Source: Kappaphycus alvarezii
Taxonomy: Eukaryota > Rhodophyta > Florideophyceae > Gigartinales > Solieriaceae
DNA: 64,000 bases
Reading direction: 5' to 3'
NCBI GenBank assembly: GCA_002205965.3
Contig: NADL03000594.1
Coordinates: 1,054,001-1,118,000 of the forward strand
In this document: positions 22,281 to 33,109 of the stretch, piece by piece
How the letters are laid out: every line of letters starts with the position of its first letter
Numbering within the stretch: position 1 is the first letter of the stretch
Program-made: the position numbers and the translations under genes
The notes under the pieces: generated by a model
Seen by the model: the letters and a program-made list of their open reading frames with translations, nothing else
What the model was told of the DNA's origin: nothing
Database searches by the model: none

Positions 22281-23600
22281 CCACTCGCGGTAACTGGTAG
22301 AGAAATCATCGAAAGCGTTAGTAAAGCAGTTTCGGAACAGTAGATTCCGAAGTTCGATCGTGCTCGATGGATGGAACTCAGCGGAAATAATAATGGGCTG
22401 TGCAAACCTAGAGTAGAACAGAATCTGTCTTATACGCACCTCTGAGTTGTGAAAAGTGGGAAAGGCTGAAAAAGGGAGCTCTGAGAGGGATAAGTAAGCG
22501 CGCTAAGTCTGAATGAATGCTAAGCGAAGACTTTTACCAAGGAGTAGTTTACAGGTAAAAGAGCTTCTACTGCGGTGGCTGGGGTCAGCGGTGGCCTTAC
22601 ATACAAACCAAACTCGGAGATTTGGACAGCCAATAAATATGTACAGTAAGCTAAAATATGTTTATCTACTTAAAATTATCTATCTTACACTGTCAACTAG
22701 ATTAAAATTCTATCACTATAAGTTCACATTAAATCTGTGTAACTATCTAATCGCGATAACGGGAACGGTCATCTCACTGTGCCTTTCCCGCAATTACATT
22801 ACACACGTGGACACATTGGTCCCATACTCCTCTATTCCTCACTGCCAACCCGCTCTGTACCTTATATATCCCGCTAATCTCGCTACTCAAGTCCTTTGCA
22901 TCTACGAATGCCACCCAACACGTATGAAAACAACGATCACGTGTTTATCGAGATAGCAAAAAATAGACGACTATATTTTTGAAAAACTCTTATAAATTGA
23001 TTTGTACGCGTGCGATTTTTGGAAATACTTTTACAGTATTATAAACAAAAACACGGTGCAGAATTGTAAGAATAATTTTACGATATGACTATCAAGGGTC
23101 CAGGCACGAGTAACTATTCATTTTTGAATGAATGAATTTACGGCATGGTTATAGAGGATCCGCAACGCTACCGCCATAAATACTTTAGACGTATTTTGTG
23201 TGGTTATATGGTTTGCTAGAGTTCTTCTGCAGCTAATACAACGCATCTTTTTTAGGTTCAAGTCATCGTTGAGTTCTCTCTGGGACCTCGAAAACATTTA
23301 ACTGTGCTTAGTGCTCGAAAATATTCACTTACTCCGTTTTCCAGATGCTACGGTGCTATCTAGAATATGGGACACGGCAAGGTAGCATCACATAAAGTTG
23401 TATTGCGCAAGAGAGTTAATTTATCTAGCATATTGAATGAAGCAGATAATATTTGCAGCGTATTATAAGAGAAAAAATTGCCTAATTTTTGAAGAGCCCC
23501 ACTGTAATGCATTACAATGAAAGTTTTTCAATTTATGCAATGTTTTAAAAATATTTAAAAAGGCTATAAAAATAAAGTATAGTAAAATTAAAAGTTCTGA
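22281..23600. other. AT-rich, unrecognised
   Basis: The longest frame, 22513-22956 plus (147 codons), is hydrophobic and has no recognisable similarity. A TATATAA-type box on the minus strand near 22870 and a TGTTGG at 22924 (minus) resemble the start of an LTR, but no partner or target duplication was found. Confidence 0.35.
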
Positions 23601-24806
23601 ATATCATGTCCTAGACGACAGTCCTTTTGAAGGTGTTCGCTTCCGCTATCGCCATTAAAAATAAGTATTTCCTTCGAAAATGTGCAAAGAGATCCAGTAC
23701 GCACACTTTTATGGTGATATTCTGAATATGAACTTCGCATCGAGATAGAAGAGCAAAATTCATCTTCTTACCCTTTATAAGTTGTTTCCTTTTCATTTTA
23801 ACGACATAAATTTTCAATACCACTAACACGCTCATCTTCTGGTCCTCTATAGTCCGAATTATGTTGAGCCTGGGTTTTTATTTCATCCAAATTATTGTTA
23901 ATGAGACCTTCTGCTATTTTTCTGTAGAATTCAATAGGTAGATTGGTTCACGATGTCCTTCAACTCTTCTTTTTAGCTTTCAGGCATCTACACAGCATAT
24001 TGCCAGCAATTTTATGTTGAAACACATCGACTATTTATTAACCCATAACTTCCTTTCCAGATTCATATCATCCTGACGACAGCGGCTGCGGCGGTCAACC
24101 TCAGCACAGGCAATGTAAAACTTATCACACACCCTAGGAATGTCTACTTACGAATTTAAAATCTGTGCTCGTCCTGCAATAAATCTCCATCGCTCGCTAC
24201 TATAAATTGGAGTGCCAGCATTAGTTGTTCCATAAGTGCTGACGAAGTATCGTTTTTCTCTTTCAACCCACATTACAACTGCATTATTCTTATTTTCATC
24301 TCTTCTAGTTGTCATTTCTACTTTTCTCCACTTTTTAGCGTCCTGACTTGAAAGAAAAGCTATTGAAAACTGACTATTTTAATTCTTGGTAAGTCAAATA
24401 TAAAATTCACTTCTGCAAAAAGGCTTCCACAGCCTGAACGGAAGAAAAGAAAGAATAAACACATGCAATGCTATTCAATCCCAATTATGGTCCCACAAGC
24501 TATAAAATCATTTTCTGCTCTTGCGTGTCCCGTACAAGAACTTTCAGTGTCCTCTGATGACTTAAAAATCTTTATATTAATAATCATTTAACTTTCTCCA
24601 CATGCAGCTATCCGAATCTCATGCTCATTTTCAGGCTTCCTTTCAAGAGTGCAGCAATGTGAAATTCCTTTCTGAGCCAACTTACCGCCAATTCTATGCC
24701 ATCTTCGCATGATTCCATTCACATAGATTGAATCTGACCGCTTGACATGAAGGTGTCGATGCTCGTTTACAGCTTCAACAAAGTCTCTATGAGAATCCGA
24801 TGCCAT
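23600..24806 (-). pseudogene. PiggyBac-type (DDE_Tnp_1_7) transposase remnant
   Basis: On the minus strand around 24320-24150: NKNNAVVMWVEREKRYFVST then GTPIYSSERWRF, followed (24130-24000) by PRVCDKFYIACAEVDRRSRC and RQDDMNLERKLWVNK, then IKLLAICCVDA. This corresponds to the C-terminal half of DDE_Tnp_1_7 transposases: the W-x-D-R-x-x-R-Y-F-I-S-T strand, then Y-x-x-A-C-x-x-I/V-D-x-H-N-R-x-R-Q-D and L-E-R-K-L. The same family is common in oomycete and other microbial genomes. Stops at about 24145 and 24035 and in the middle show decay. The frame 24588-24806 upstream (HRDFVEAVNEHRHLHVKR) probably belongs to it. No terminal repeats were found. Confidence 0.7.
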
Positions 24807-26140
24807 GCAGAACTCGATCCTTCTTCTTTTTAAAGATATTAAGATTTCGAAAAAGATGTGTTCCGGCAGACAATATCAAATCTTGTACATGTCACGACAT
24901 TTCCAAATTTTGGATTCTGTACGCACTTCGAAGGAGAAGAACTCGAAACGTGCCATCAGAATCAGAACCCAAAAAGTTTCGAAATTTCACTTCGATTGCA
25001 AGAAATAAAATCATTGTTTTCCCAAAAGAAGCTTTTACAGCATGCAATTGTTGATAGAAATGGCATAGGAAACTTCTAAATAAAGTATTGATACGGTTTC
25101 ATAACATGGGAAGTACTAGCTTCAAAAATGAGCTCACCCATGTAGCCATTCACTTTCAAACGTGTAAGTGTTACAGTTCCATTCACAATTAGCATCAAAA
25201 CATTCCGAATTCACTCTCTTTCGTGTGCAAATGCTTTCAACCAATTGCCCGAAACCATTCCTGTGCTTTAACAATCAGAATGACCTTCTCAGAATTGAAT
25301 TGTTCTTACTTGGCCCTATTCTCGGTCTCTTATTCCAATCAGACTTAGTGGGAGCATCATCTCTATTCACCCTCCCCTTTGATCGGGCCTCGCAGCTTCT
25401 TTCCTCCCAGGTCTGATAGAATTGGGTACCAAATCGGCTGCTATCACTACTGTCAAATATTCCTCTTCTCTAGCACTCGATAAGTGGATTGCGAGCTTTT
25501 TAGACCCATCAGGAAATTCCGATTTACCGAAGACCATTCTCTGAAGGTATACCCATTAGTAATTTTCGCGATTTATACGATTCTCCATGACACCATTATT
25601 GTCTTCCAAGTGTATCCGTACAAAGTCCTACGCTTGATGCCATATGTAAGTAAGCGCGCTTTGGTGTAAACTCTACTTGCACGGAGCAGACTTTTGTCGT
25701 CTGATTTCCCTAATCTGAATGGAATTCGGGCGGTATTTTGAGAATGAAACGGTTGTCTGAACCATTAAACTTGCAAAAGCTCCAAATGAAGATCTTGTGC
25801 GGTTAGAACAGACCCAAATGAAAATTTAGGGCTAAAAAAGATAGGAATATTTTCTCTTGAATTTATTTTGACGTTCTTACAGTTCTTTATCACATGAGTA
25901 CGTGTGTAATCTATTTATAAATATTGCCGAATAGGCGCAATTTACTCAAAATACGCAAATCGGAATCCCTCGCGTGGTTCTGTAATGTGACTAAACCTTA
26001 TAGTAATCCAAGAGACAAATTTTCAAGTATCCAGGAAAGTCATTGTAAATATCTACTGCACCAACCAAAAAGTGAAGTATACTTAAAGGCCCAATCGCAC
26101 TGATCATCTTTGAAAACGTACGCTACTCTACGGTACGCGT
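24807..26140. other. AT-rich, unrecognised
   Basis: Possibly the N-terminal part of the PiggyBac-like remnant, but no motif can be identified. Plus-strand frames at 24800-25079 and 25168-25416 have no recognised similarity. Confidence 0.35.
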
Positions 26141-26144
26141 GAAG

Positions 26145-28270
26145 CTAATATGACACCCCCTACTACTATTATTATTTCGAAAAATATTAATCAAACACAT
26201 CGCAAACTTGGCCCAAGTCATTTATGCCCTAAATCATATAAAGAGACCACGTGGAAGGTCAATCCAATAATTTTTCATAATAAGTATTCACAAAAGGTTG
26301 CCTGAGAGTGGGAATACTTATCATGCAATAGTAGGATAAGCGAACTTCCCGCCGATTCTGCAGCGCCAAAAACCAGTTTGAACTACCTATGCCATCTCTG
26401 GAGCACCCCACCCATCCCTCAACTTCTTAACATTCCTCTAAGCACACGTTTGATGCAAATTGAGCAAGTAAAGGCACTTTTGTACCACACAAAACATCCA
26501 TCCATCGCCGTAATTGCCAGAAATCTGAATAAGTCCCATACGAGAGTCATGATCTTTCTCCAGTCACTCAAGCTCTAAAATGAGCCGAAATTGGGGGCGT
26601 TAAAAGCAATATGTCAGCCTAGAACATGTGCTGACTCCTGTGGGAAGCATCAAAAACCAAGAAATCAGCTGTCCAGTTACATCGTGATCCCCAACATCCC
26701 ATAACAAAACGAAGAATTCAGAAAATACTCACCGCTGCGTCTAATTTTGAGTATAAAAAAGTTAAAGGGTGTTGTATACTGTCGATCCAAATGGTAAGCG
26801 CGCTCGCTCCCAAGTTGGCGTCCGCTCCCTGTTGTATTGCTGTAAGCCGGATGGTTTGGTGTAATGTTCCCGTGGGATGCATGATGTAAATTGCTGGCCG
26901 TCATGGATGGAGATTTTAGGGTTCAGCCTGGAGATCACTGTAATCCCTCTTGGACGCAGTACAGAACTCATGGAATTGACGCCTAAATCCGTAAGGTAGG
27001 CACCTTCTGTTGTTTCGGAAGGTGACTCCGCGGCTCACCATTTCTACAGAAGCTGAATTTGGTACCGGCGCCCCCGATGGATGGCCATAGATCTTCTTTT
27101 TTGTTATATATCCTATACAGTGGTAGAAACGGCGGGGATAGAGTTTTTTATATAGATTAGTTGATCCTTAATATTCTATTAAAGACGCAAACACCGTATG
27201 ACCAAATCCGTCTCTAGGCCGCCGTCACCTCCCTGGACTCCTTCACCCCAGTAGGTTACCTGTCCTCCCATTGTAACGCAGTACTAACCTATGCTTCCTT
27301 GCAAACTCCCTATCTCCATTGTCATTTACTGTAGCCTATAGCTTTAACTCTGCTCTTCCAACTATCTACGCTACTGACGAACATATCGGATTTTTTCTCA
27401 CAAAGAGCCATTCTTCTCACTCTACATCACATTGCAACACGCTTAACTTGGGCAAAGCTAAGAGCGTCACGGACAATGCGGGATTGAGGTTAAGTTATCC
27501 TCTCAGAAGACAAATTTGTCCTCCACGGTCCGGATGGATTGCAGTGTTACTGGCATAATATTCGAACGGAGGAGGATAATTTATTCGGTTGGCATCAGAG
27601 AGGGAGTTTGATGATATGGAGGGAAATTCTTGAACGAGATCAGACCCCAAATAGTTTGATGAAAGAGAAGCAAGACGCAGAAAAACTATATGAAAACATT
27701 GGAGGATCAATTTCTTCCGTTCTTATGAACAAATCATCCGTTTATCTGAATGCTTCAGCACGATAATGCAAGCATACATACGTAAAACATCACTAAGAGT
27801 TGGCTTGATACTCCAAATATTGTAGAGATGCAGAGGCCACCCTAGAGCTCGTACCTCAACCCTGCTGAAAACGTTTTGGGAGTACTTGTGCGCGCAGTTT
27901 ACCATAATTCTCGCCAGTTTACTATAGTTACTGAGCTAGAGGACGCTCTGGTGAAGGAGTGTGGCAATTTGGATATGCAGTACCTTTACAAGCTTATTCG
28001 GGGTATGCAAAGGCGTTGCTTAGACGTTATAGAGGTACAAGGACGGAAAACAATCCATTCAAATGCTCTATGTCTAGATCGTTAGAAATACTGTAATGTC
28101 TCATAAGTGGTCTCTCCTTATAGAAGCAATTCTTGAATTTTTAATGAAAAATTATTGGATTGACGTGAAATTTGGCCCCTTATAAACTCTTTGGGCCAAT
28201 TCTGGGGTGCGTTTGATTAACATTTTTCGAAATAATGTACATTAAAAAAGATTGAGCCGGCCCTGTAAGC
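26145..28270 (+). mobile_element. Tc1/mariner-like DNA transposon 2 (long TIRs)
   Basis: An inverted repeat of about 110 bp frames the element: the left arm at about 26165-26280 contains ATTATTTCGAAAAATATTAA and TCAATCCAATAATTTTTCAT, and the right arm at about 28142-28260 holds the same words inverted with scattered mismatches. Between them are an HTH and a DDE domain of Tc1 type in the plus strand. The exact termini and target duplication are uncertain because the outermost 20 bp have diverged. The interior is longer than a normal Tc1 element. Confidence 0.75.
26426..28085 (+). pseudogene. Tc1-like transposase, broken, with extra internal sequence
   Basis: The N-terminal HTH lies at 26430-26575 (QIEQVKALLYHTKHPSIAV, IARNLNKSHTRVMIFL), followed by TKRRIQKILTAASN near 26695. 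The catalytic region resumes only at about 27480: VILSEDKFVLHGPDG (first Asp block), then NLFGWHQRGSLMIW and an F-x-x-N-I-x-G region. It ends with the C-terminal NVLGVLVRAVYHNSRQF, VTELEDALVKEC and MQRRCLDVIEVQGRK at 27876-28050. The distance between the HTH linker and the first Asp is about 500 bp longer than usual, so something is inserted at about 26750-27450. Several frame changes are needed. Confidence 0.8.
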
Positions 28271-28606
28271 ATAAAGGATTACTTTACGACAGACATACTG
28301 AAAGAAGGTGCAACATGCGAAGTCTTGAATACCGCTCTGTAACAAACATAAAACAATCAGAAGATACTGAATGCATTAGAAGGCTTACGGAAAAAAATTA
28401 GTTCTGGTTTTCGACCATTTTCCATTAAACGTATTAAACCTGTTAGGTGTATGACACCTGTAAGGTGTAAGACGGAAAGTACTAACTCGGCCGTTTCATT
28501 TTTCAGTTGGAGAGGGTGCTTTACGAAGTCGGGAACTTTAGCTGCCAGAATCATTTGGCGCCACTCTGTGGTCACCGCCACCATTCTGACACACCTCAAA
28601 CCAAGG

Positions 28607-29542
28607 ATGGCCTCGCTTACCAAAGATAATGCACCATCCCATGCAGATAACACCACTTGTTTTGTTACACTAGCGCTCAAAACGACGGAGTCAACTTCTA
28701 CAGCATCCACTGCAACAAAAAAGAGACTTATTCACTTCTCTAATGAGTGGGACATTCTGCTTCTCAAAGCAGTAAGTGCGGTTGACGCCCATCTTGCACC
28801 GCACGGTGAAGCTCAAAATAGATTTGAAGAGTCTCTTAGCCTGTTCTAGTCATCCGTACCGGCTGGCTGCTTTGCAGCTATGGCGCAGCCGACTCGCAAA
28901 ACGTTAAACGACCGCTTTAAAAAGATAATAGGTGATCACCGCGAAGCGGTCAAAAAGAATAGAATCTCCTCTAGTATCATTGAAGTGAGAGGGGAGATAG
29001 AGACACTGCTGGATGATCTGATGTTGGAGGTTGGCGAATGGGAGGAGGCAAAGAGAGCTGAACGTCACGAAAGGACGGAACTGGACAGACGACTTCTGAA
29101 AGCTGGGGAAGATCTAAGGGCACTTGCACTATCAAGACTTCGGCCGAGTGGTAGCTCGAATACTGGCGTAACGAGCAATGGTGGTGAAGAGAATGATTCT
29201 CCAAGACTGCGAAAGAGGAAAAAGCGTGCGAATCCGCCGGACTCTGACGGAGATGAGGTCAACTTGATAAGCGAGCATATCAAGTCACAAAAGGAACTTG
29301 TGGAAAAACTGCTGAATTTAGAGGAAATGTGGCTAGAATTAGAAGTCCAAAAAGAAGAACGAGAAGTGACTCGTTTGGATCGTGCTCATGAGAATGAGGC
29401 TAAACGCATCGCGGTGGATGAGAATGGAGTTGAACTCGAAGAGATTCGATTAATGATTGATAGTAAAGAGCTAAAAGGCGCTATTGCGGAGCATAAGGAA
29501 GTCCTAATTATCCTAGGAGCTCTAGTGAAAAAACTGCAGTAA
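28607..29542 (+). pseudogene. Myb/SANT-like coiled-coil DNA-binding protein, one internal stop
   Basis: One reading frame runs from at least 28451 to 29542 and is broken by a single TAG at 28847-28849. I take the ATG at 28607 (MASLTKDNAPSH) as the most likely start. The first part has a helix start HFSNEWDILLLKAVSAVDAH, then (after the stop) TRKTLNDRFKKIIGDHREAV and the IIEVRGEIETLLDDLM segment. This arrangement is typical of the Myb/SANT-like or trihelix-like proteins that accompany Harbinger-type transposons. Residues after that are strongly charged, with a basic RKRKKR cluster near 29215 and a long predicted coiled coil to the end. No transposase lies immediately beside it. An alternative is a short ORF starting at 28880 (MAQPTRK) that lacks the first helix. 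Confidence 0.65.
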
Positions 29543-29579
29543 GCTTCCTTTCTTCTTTCTCTGCTCCCCACTTAGTCTG

Positions 29580-29717
29580 GCTAGGTACATGTCGACCTCG
29601 TTTCGCTCCGACTCGCTGTGCACGCCTACAGCGACGATAGCGGAAGCGGATGATGCGAGAGAGCAGGACAAGAAGAAACAAAACAATGTGGTTTTACTGA
29701 ACGGACATGTACCTAGC
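29580..29717. repeat. Inverted repeat CTAGGTACATGTC
   Basis: CTAGGTACATGTC near 29582 and its inverted copy GACATGTACCTAG near 29705-29717 enclose about 120 bp downstream of the Myb/SANT-like gene. CTAGCTAGG motifs recur near 29714 and 29810. It may be the end of the element that carried the Myb-like gene or a small foldback; no target duplication was found. Confidence 0.5.
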
Positions 29718-31782
29718 TAGGCGAGCACAGAAAGTAGCTACTCGTCTGTCCACTTCCATTATGTAAACACACTCTAACGTTCCAAAGCAGAGCGCTGGCT
29801 TTGTATAGGCCTAGCTAGGCTAGGTCGCGAGCACATTGTTTCGCCTTTCCAATGGCATAGTTCTTCTGACGCATGACTGCAGCACACGGAAAGAGTCATA
29901 CTGCTAATTCTTTCACAGTAGTACTCATATGCGCTCTAGTTTTTGAAGTTTTGCACAGCGTAGTCGAAATTCAGGAACACTTTTTGAAAAAATGAGTTTC
30001 AACACGTGCCTCATTTTCACTTGTAATGAGCAATTGAATTTTACTCCGTAAGCTCTCTATTAAAGTTCTTTCTTTCTTTCTTTAAATAGGGTTGTCAAAC
30101 TCTGCATGTTGTAGGGAGCGATATATTACTGACGCGGCACACGTGTACCAAATCACATAACTAAGCTGCTGATAAAGCCGAGTCTTCACTCCTCCGGTCC
30201 AGCATCCGCTGCGGGTTGCGACAGCGGCCGCGTATTCGTCGATTACCTTCGACGTCGTCGCAGACGGCGATCCAAGTGAGTCGAAGGCTAGCGGCACAAG
30301 CTTCCATCCCAGTTTTGATCGTCCTAAGAGGGCTTCACCGGGGATGTCTGCTACTTTGCTGGCAAGCTCCCTGTTTTTCCGTCTTTCCGCTGCATTGTCA
30401 ACAGCGCGCGCTTCGCGCGCTCCAATGGACATAAACCCCTCTTGGAATGGCGATGTTACTGTGACGTCGTACGCCACCGGGAGGGGCGGCAAGGTGTTGA
30501 TCTCTTCCGACCTCGGGTACACTAGAATGTCGGCAGCTCGTGCATTCAGTCCGGGAAGTAAGTATTTCACCTCATATTGGACGCCGACTCCTGCTGCTTT
30601 GAACAATTGTCGGCCAAATACCTTCACTACGGCATTGTGCCGGTTAGTCCATCCCAGGCCTTTTTAGCAAAAATCCGCGCATGGTCACCTCGGTTGTCCA
30701 TGGGCCTGTTGCACTCCGCGCATTGCAGCGGCACAGTGTCGTCAAACACGTGAACTCCCAGGTGGCGGCGTAGCATCACTGACCACATCTTATTATAGGT
30801 CCGGCTGACCCAGACGGATGTGCGGTGAGAAAGGCTGCAGCAGGCGTCTCTAAGTATGCCTGGCGGCGGATCCTTCGCCGAATATCAGCTTCCGTATGCA
30901 GCGTAGTGCTTGGGTGCCTCTCCCATTCGTCTTCTTTCCAGAATACCTTTGCTGCCGACTTGCACCAGGCTCGAATAAAAACTGTGTGTATTATCGGGAT
31001 TGTTTGCAAGATTGGCCGCTGTCAGCGTTTCTGGGAGACCACGATGTCCGTCAGTGAAGCTTGGGTGGAGTCGTCGGACAAACTCGAGAAGGTGGGTATC
31101 AGCATGTGCATAGCTTTGTGCACGGTGGTGGGCTACGCTAGGATCATCGGGGCATGTCACTTGTTCGGAGTCGATGACGCTGGCCGCATACGACGCTAGA
31201 TTCAGCGTTGCCACGGGTGTGAATCCGTGGCCTCCGAGGCGCAACGGAAGAGCCACTTGCTGACGGACCGCACTTGTCATCGGCACGTTGTTTGACCGCG
31301 AGTAATATTCCATCTGTTCTTGGTCAAATCTCATTGCCAGGACGCTTGTTGCACTCGGCGGTGTTAGCTTCATCACATGATGTAGCTTGCATGCCGAGGC
31401 ACAAACACGGTGGAGGTGGAACCGGATGCGAGCATCCCCAATCCCATCGATCAGCGATAACGTGTTTTTGCATCCTGCAATTTTTTCATTGAGAAAGTTC
31501 TCCATGAATTGAGGCGAACCGATCGGGGCGCCGAGGAGGTCAATGCCGTGATTTGAGAAGTTCTCATTTGGAAAGCGGTGCAGTAGGGGTGTCTCAGTGG
31601 CAGGGTGGCGCGGCCAGAATAGGCGTGTCTTCGCCGGGTTTAGATACAGGCCATGATCAGGTCCCTTAGACCTCAGGATCTCGACAGCCTTGTCGAGCTC
31701 AGTGTGATTGCCTACCAGGGTGCAGTCATCCGCATACCATCTGTGTAAATGGAGTTGGGTCTGATCGGAAATTTCTCTTCCC

Positions 31783-31940
31783 AGGGGGAACTTTTAGGTG
31801 TTTTACTGTTGGAAGATATATCCGATCTATCCCATGGTTTTCTAGACAACCACAATCGACTCAAAAAGGGTAAACCGACACAGTAATGGGGAAGGAACTA
31901 CGCTCCCTAAAATGCTACCTTCAGGCCAGCCATCAAGCAG
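31783..31940 (+). repeat. MITE-like segment, copy B (inside LINE)
   Basis: 158 bp beginning AGGGGGAACTTTTAGG and ending in LINE sequence CCATCAAGCAG. It is an inverted copy of 32228-32385 and shares its core with 47583-47719. It interrupts the LINE between the motif-B region and the YADD motif and brings a stop codon. Confidence 0.8.
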
Positions 31941-32223
31941 ACCGCATTGGACATCTCTTGCCAGTGGGTGTATGACAAGGGAGAACATCAACACACTTGC
32001 TGGGTCCCCTTCTTGCATTCCTTCTTGGCTGGGGATGCCTTGTGTCGATGCCGCAGGCAAGATTACGGACGGCATTTGAAGGACATACACCATGTCCAGA
32101 AAGCGGCATAACGACGGCACTTTGGTCGGCAGAAGGTCGATCATTATCTGTCTCGAGACTCCGTTGAACGCATTATGTGCATCCACTGAAACCAGCGCGT
32201 AGTTCTCATCTTCACCTCTGGTG

Positions 32224-32391
32224 CAGCCTGCTTGATGGCTGGCCTGAAGGTAGCATTTTAGGGAGCGTAGTTCCTTCCCCATTACTGTGTCGGTATACCC
32301 TTTTTGAGTCGATTGTAGTTGTCTGGAAAACCATGGGATAGATCGGATATACCTTCCAAGAGTAAAACACCCAAACGTTTCCCCTCTGGTG
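32224..32391 (-). repeat. MITE-like segment, copy A, with 9-bp duplication
   Basis: A 159-bp insertion (32224-32382) flanked by CCTCTGGTG at 32215-32223 and 32383-32391. The insertion plus one duplicate adds 168 bp, exactly 56 codons, and leaves the minus-strand RT frame open. It is the inverted copy of 31783-31940. The last 25 bp at its 32228 end are LINE sequence, not MITE, so this copy appears to be derived from copy B together with its flank. Confidence 0.8.
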
Positions 32392-33109
32392 GCGACCAGT
32401 TTTCGGGCTTCGTGTACGATTGAATCCAGTCCGCAGTACACTCCGTTGGCCACCTGTAGTGGGGCGAGGTATTCCCTCGCGTCTTCCCATGCCTGGGGTA
32501 AGAGCACTTTTGTCACCAGTCGCCGCAAGGCCGTCCCGATTGCAATGGGGCGGATTTCTTCTGGCAAGGGTTGGATCGGCAACAGTGTCATAAGAGATAA
32601 GGGAGATTGTCTCATTTTGGAGGTCTCCATGACCTATTCTCTACACAACAGCTGTTAGTACCGAGATACCCGTCACCGCAGCTTCAGGGCTCACCCGTGT
32701 GTTGGCCAGCAGGTGCAGGAGTCGCGGTGACATTCTGTCAGGGCCAGGTGTTGAGTTAAGATTCAGGCGTCGGACGGCGCGTAGAACCGTTTCCTCCCAA
32801 ATGTCCGCCGGAAGCGGCAAGACTCTCGCTTCTATGGCTCTCACTGGAGACTGCGGTGCCGGGTGCAGTTTTCGCAGCCTTTCGATTACTTGCGGGTCAC
32901 GCACGTCAGCAATTTGCGACTGGTGCAGGGTGCGCATTGCACGCCCATCTTGCGCATCTACAGGAAGATGGTCTGCCCTGCTGAATTTTGCCTCGCGCAT
33001 TGCGTCGTTCTGGTGAGGACGTGGTCGGATCACCCGTTCTTCTTTGTTGTGGCAACACAATGCGCGAAGCAAAATTCCGCTGGGCAGCCCACCTTGAGGA
33101 AGGTCATGA

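Larger units (their letters stand above)
30062..33050 (-). mobile_element. LINE with C-terminal Cys/His + nuclease-like domain
   Basis: A minus-strand non-LTR element about 3 kb long. Its 3' end is a short (AAGA)n tail (the plus strand reads CTTT repeats at 30066-30084) and directly overlaps the stop codon. The 5' end lies near 33010-33090 and carries an inverted repeat (see findings). A MITE-like segment is inserted twice in opposite orientation (31783-31940 and 32228-32385). No apurinic-type endonuclease is seen before the RT. That fits families that instead carry a nuclease at the C terminus. Confidence 0.85.

Noticed and set aside
22600..22930. Possible minus-strand LTR (TGTTGGGTGGC start with TATATAA box)
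   Set aside because: No target duplication, no partner LTR, no adjoining primer site.
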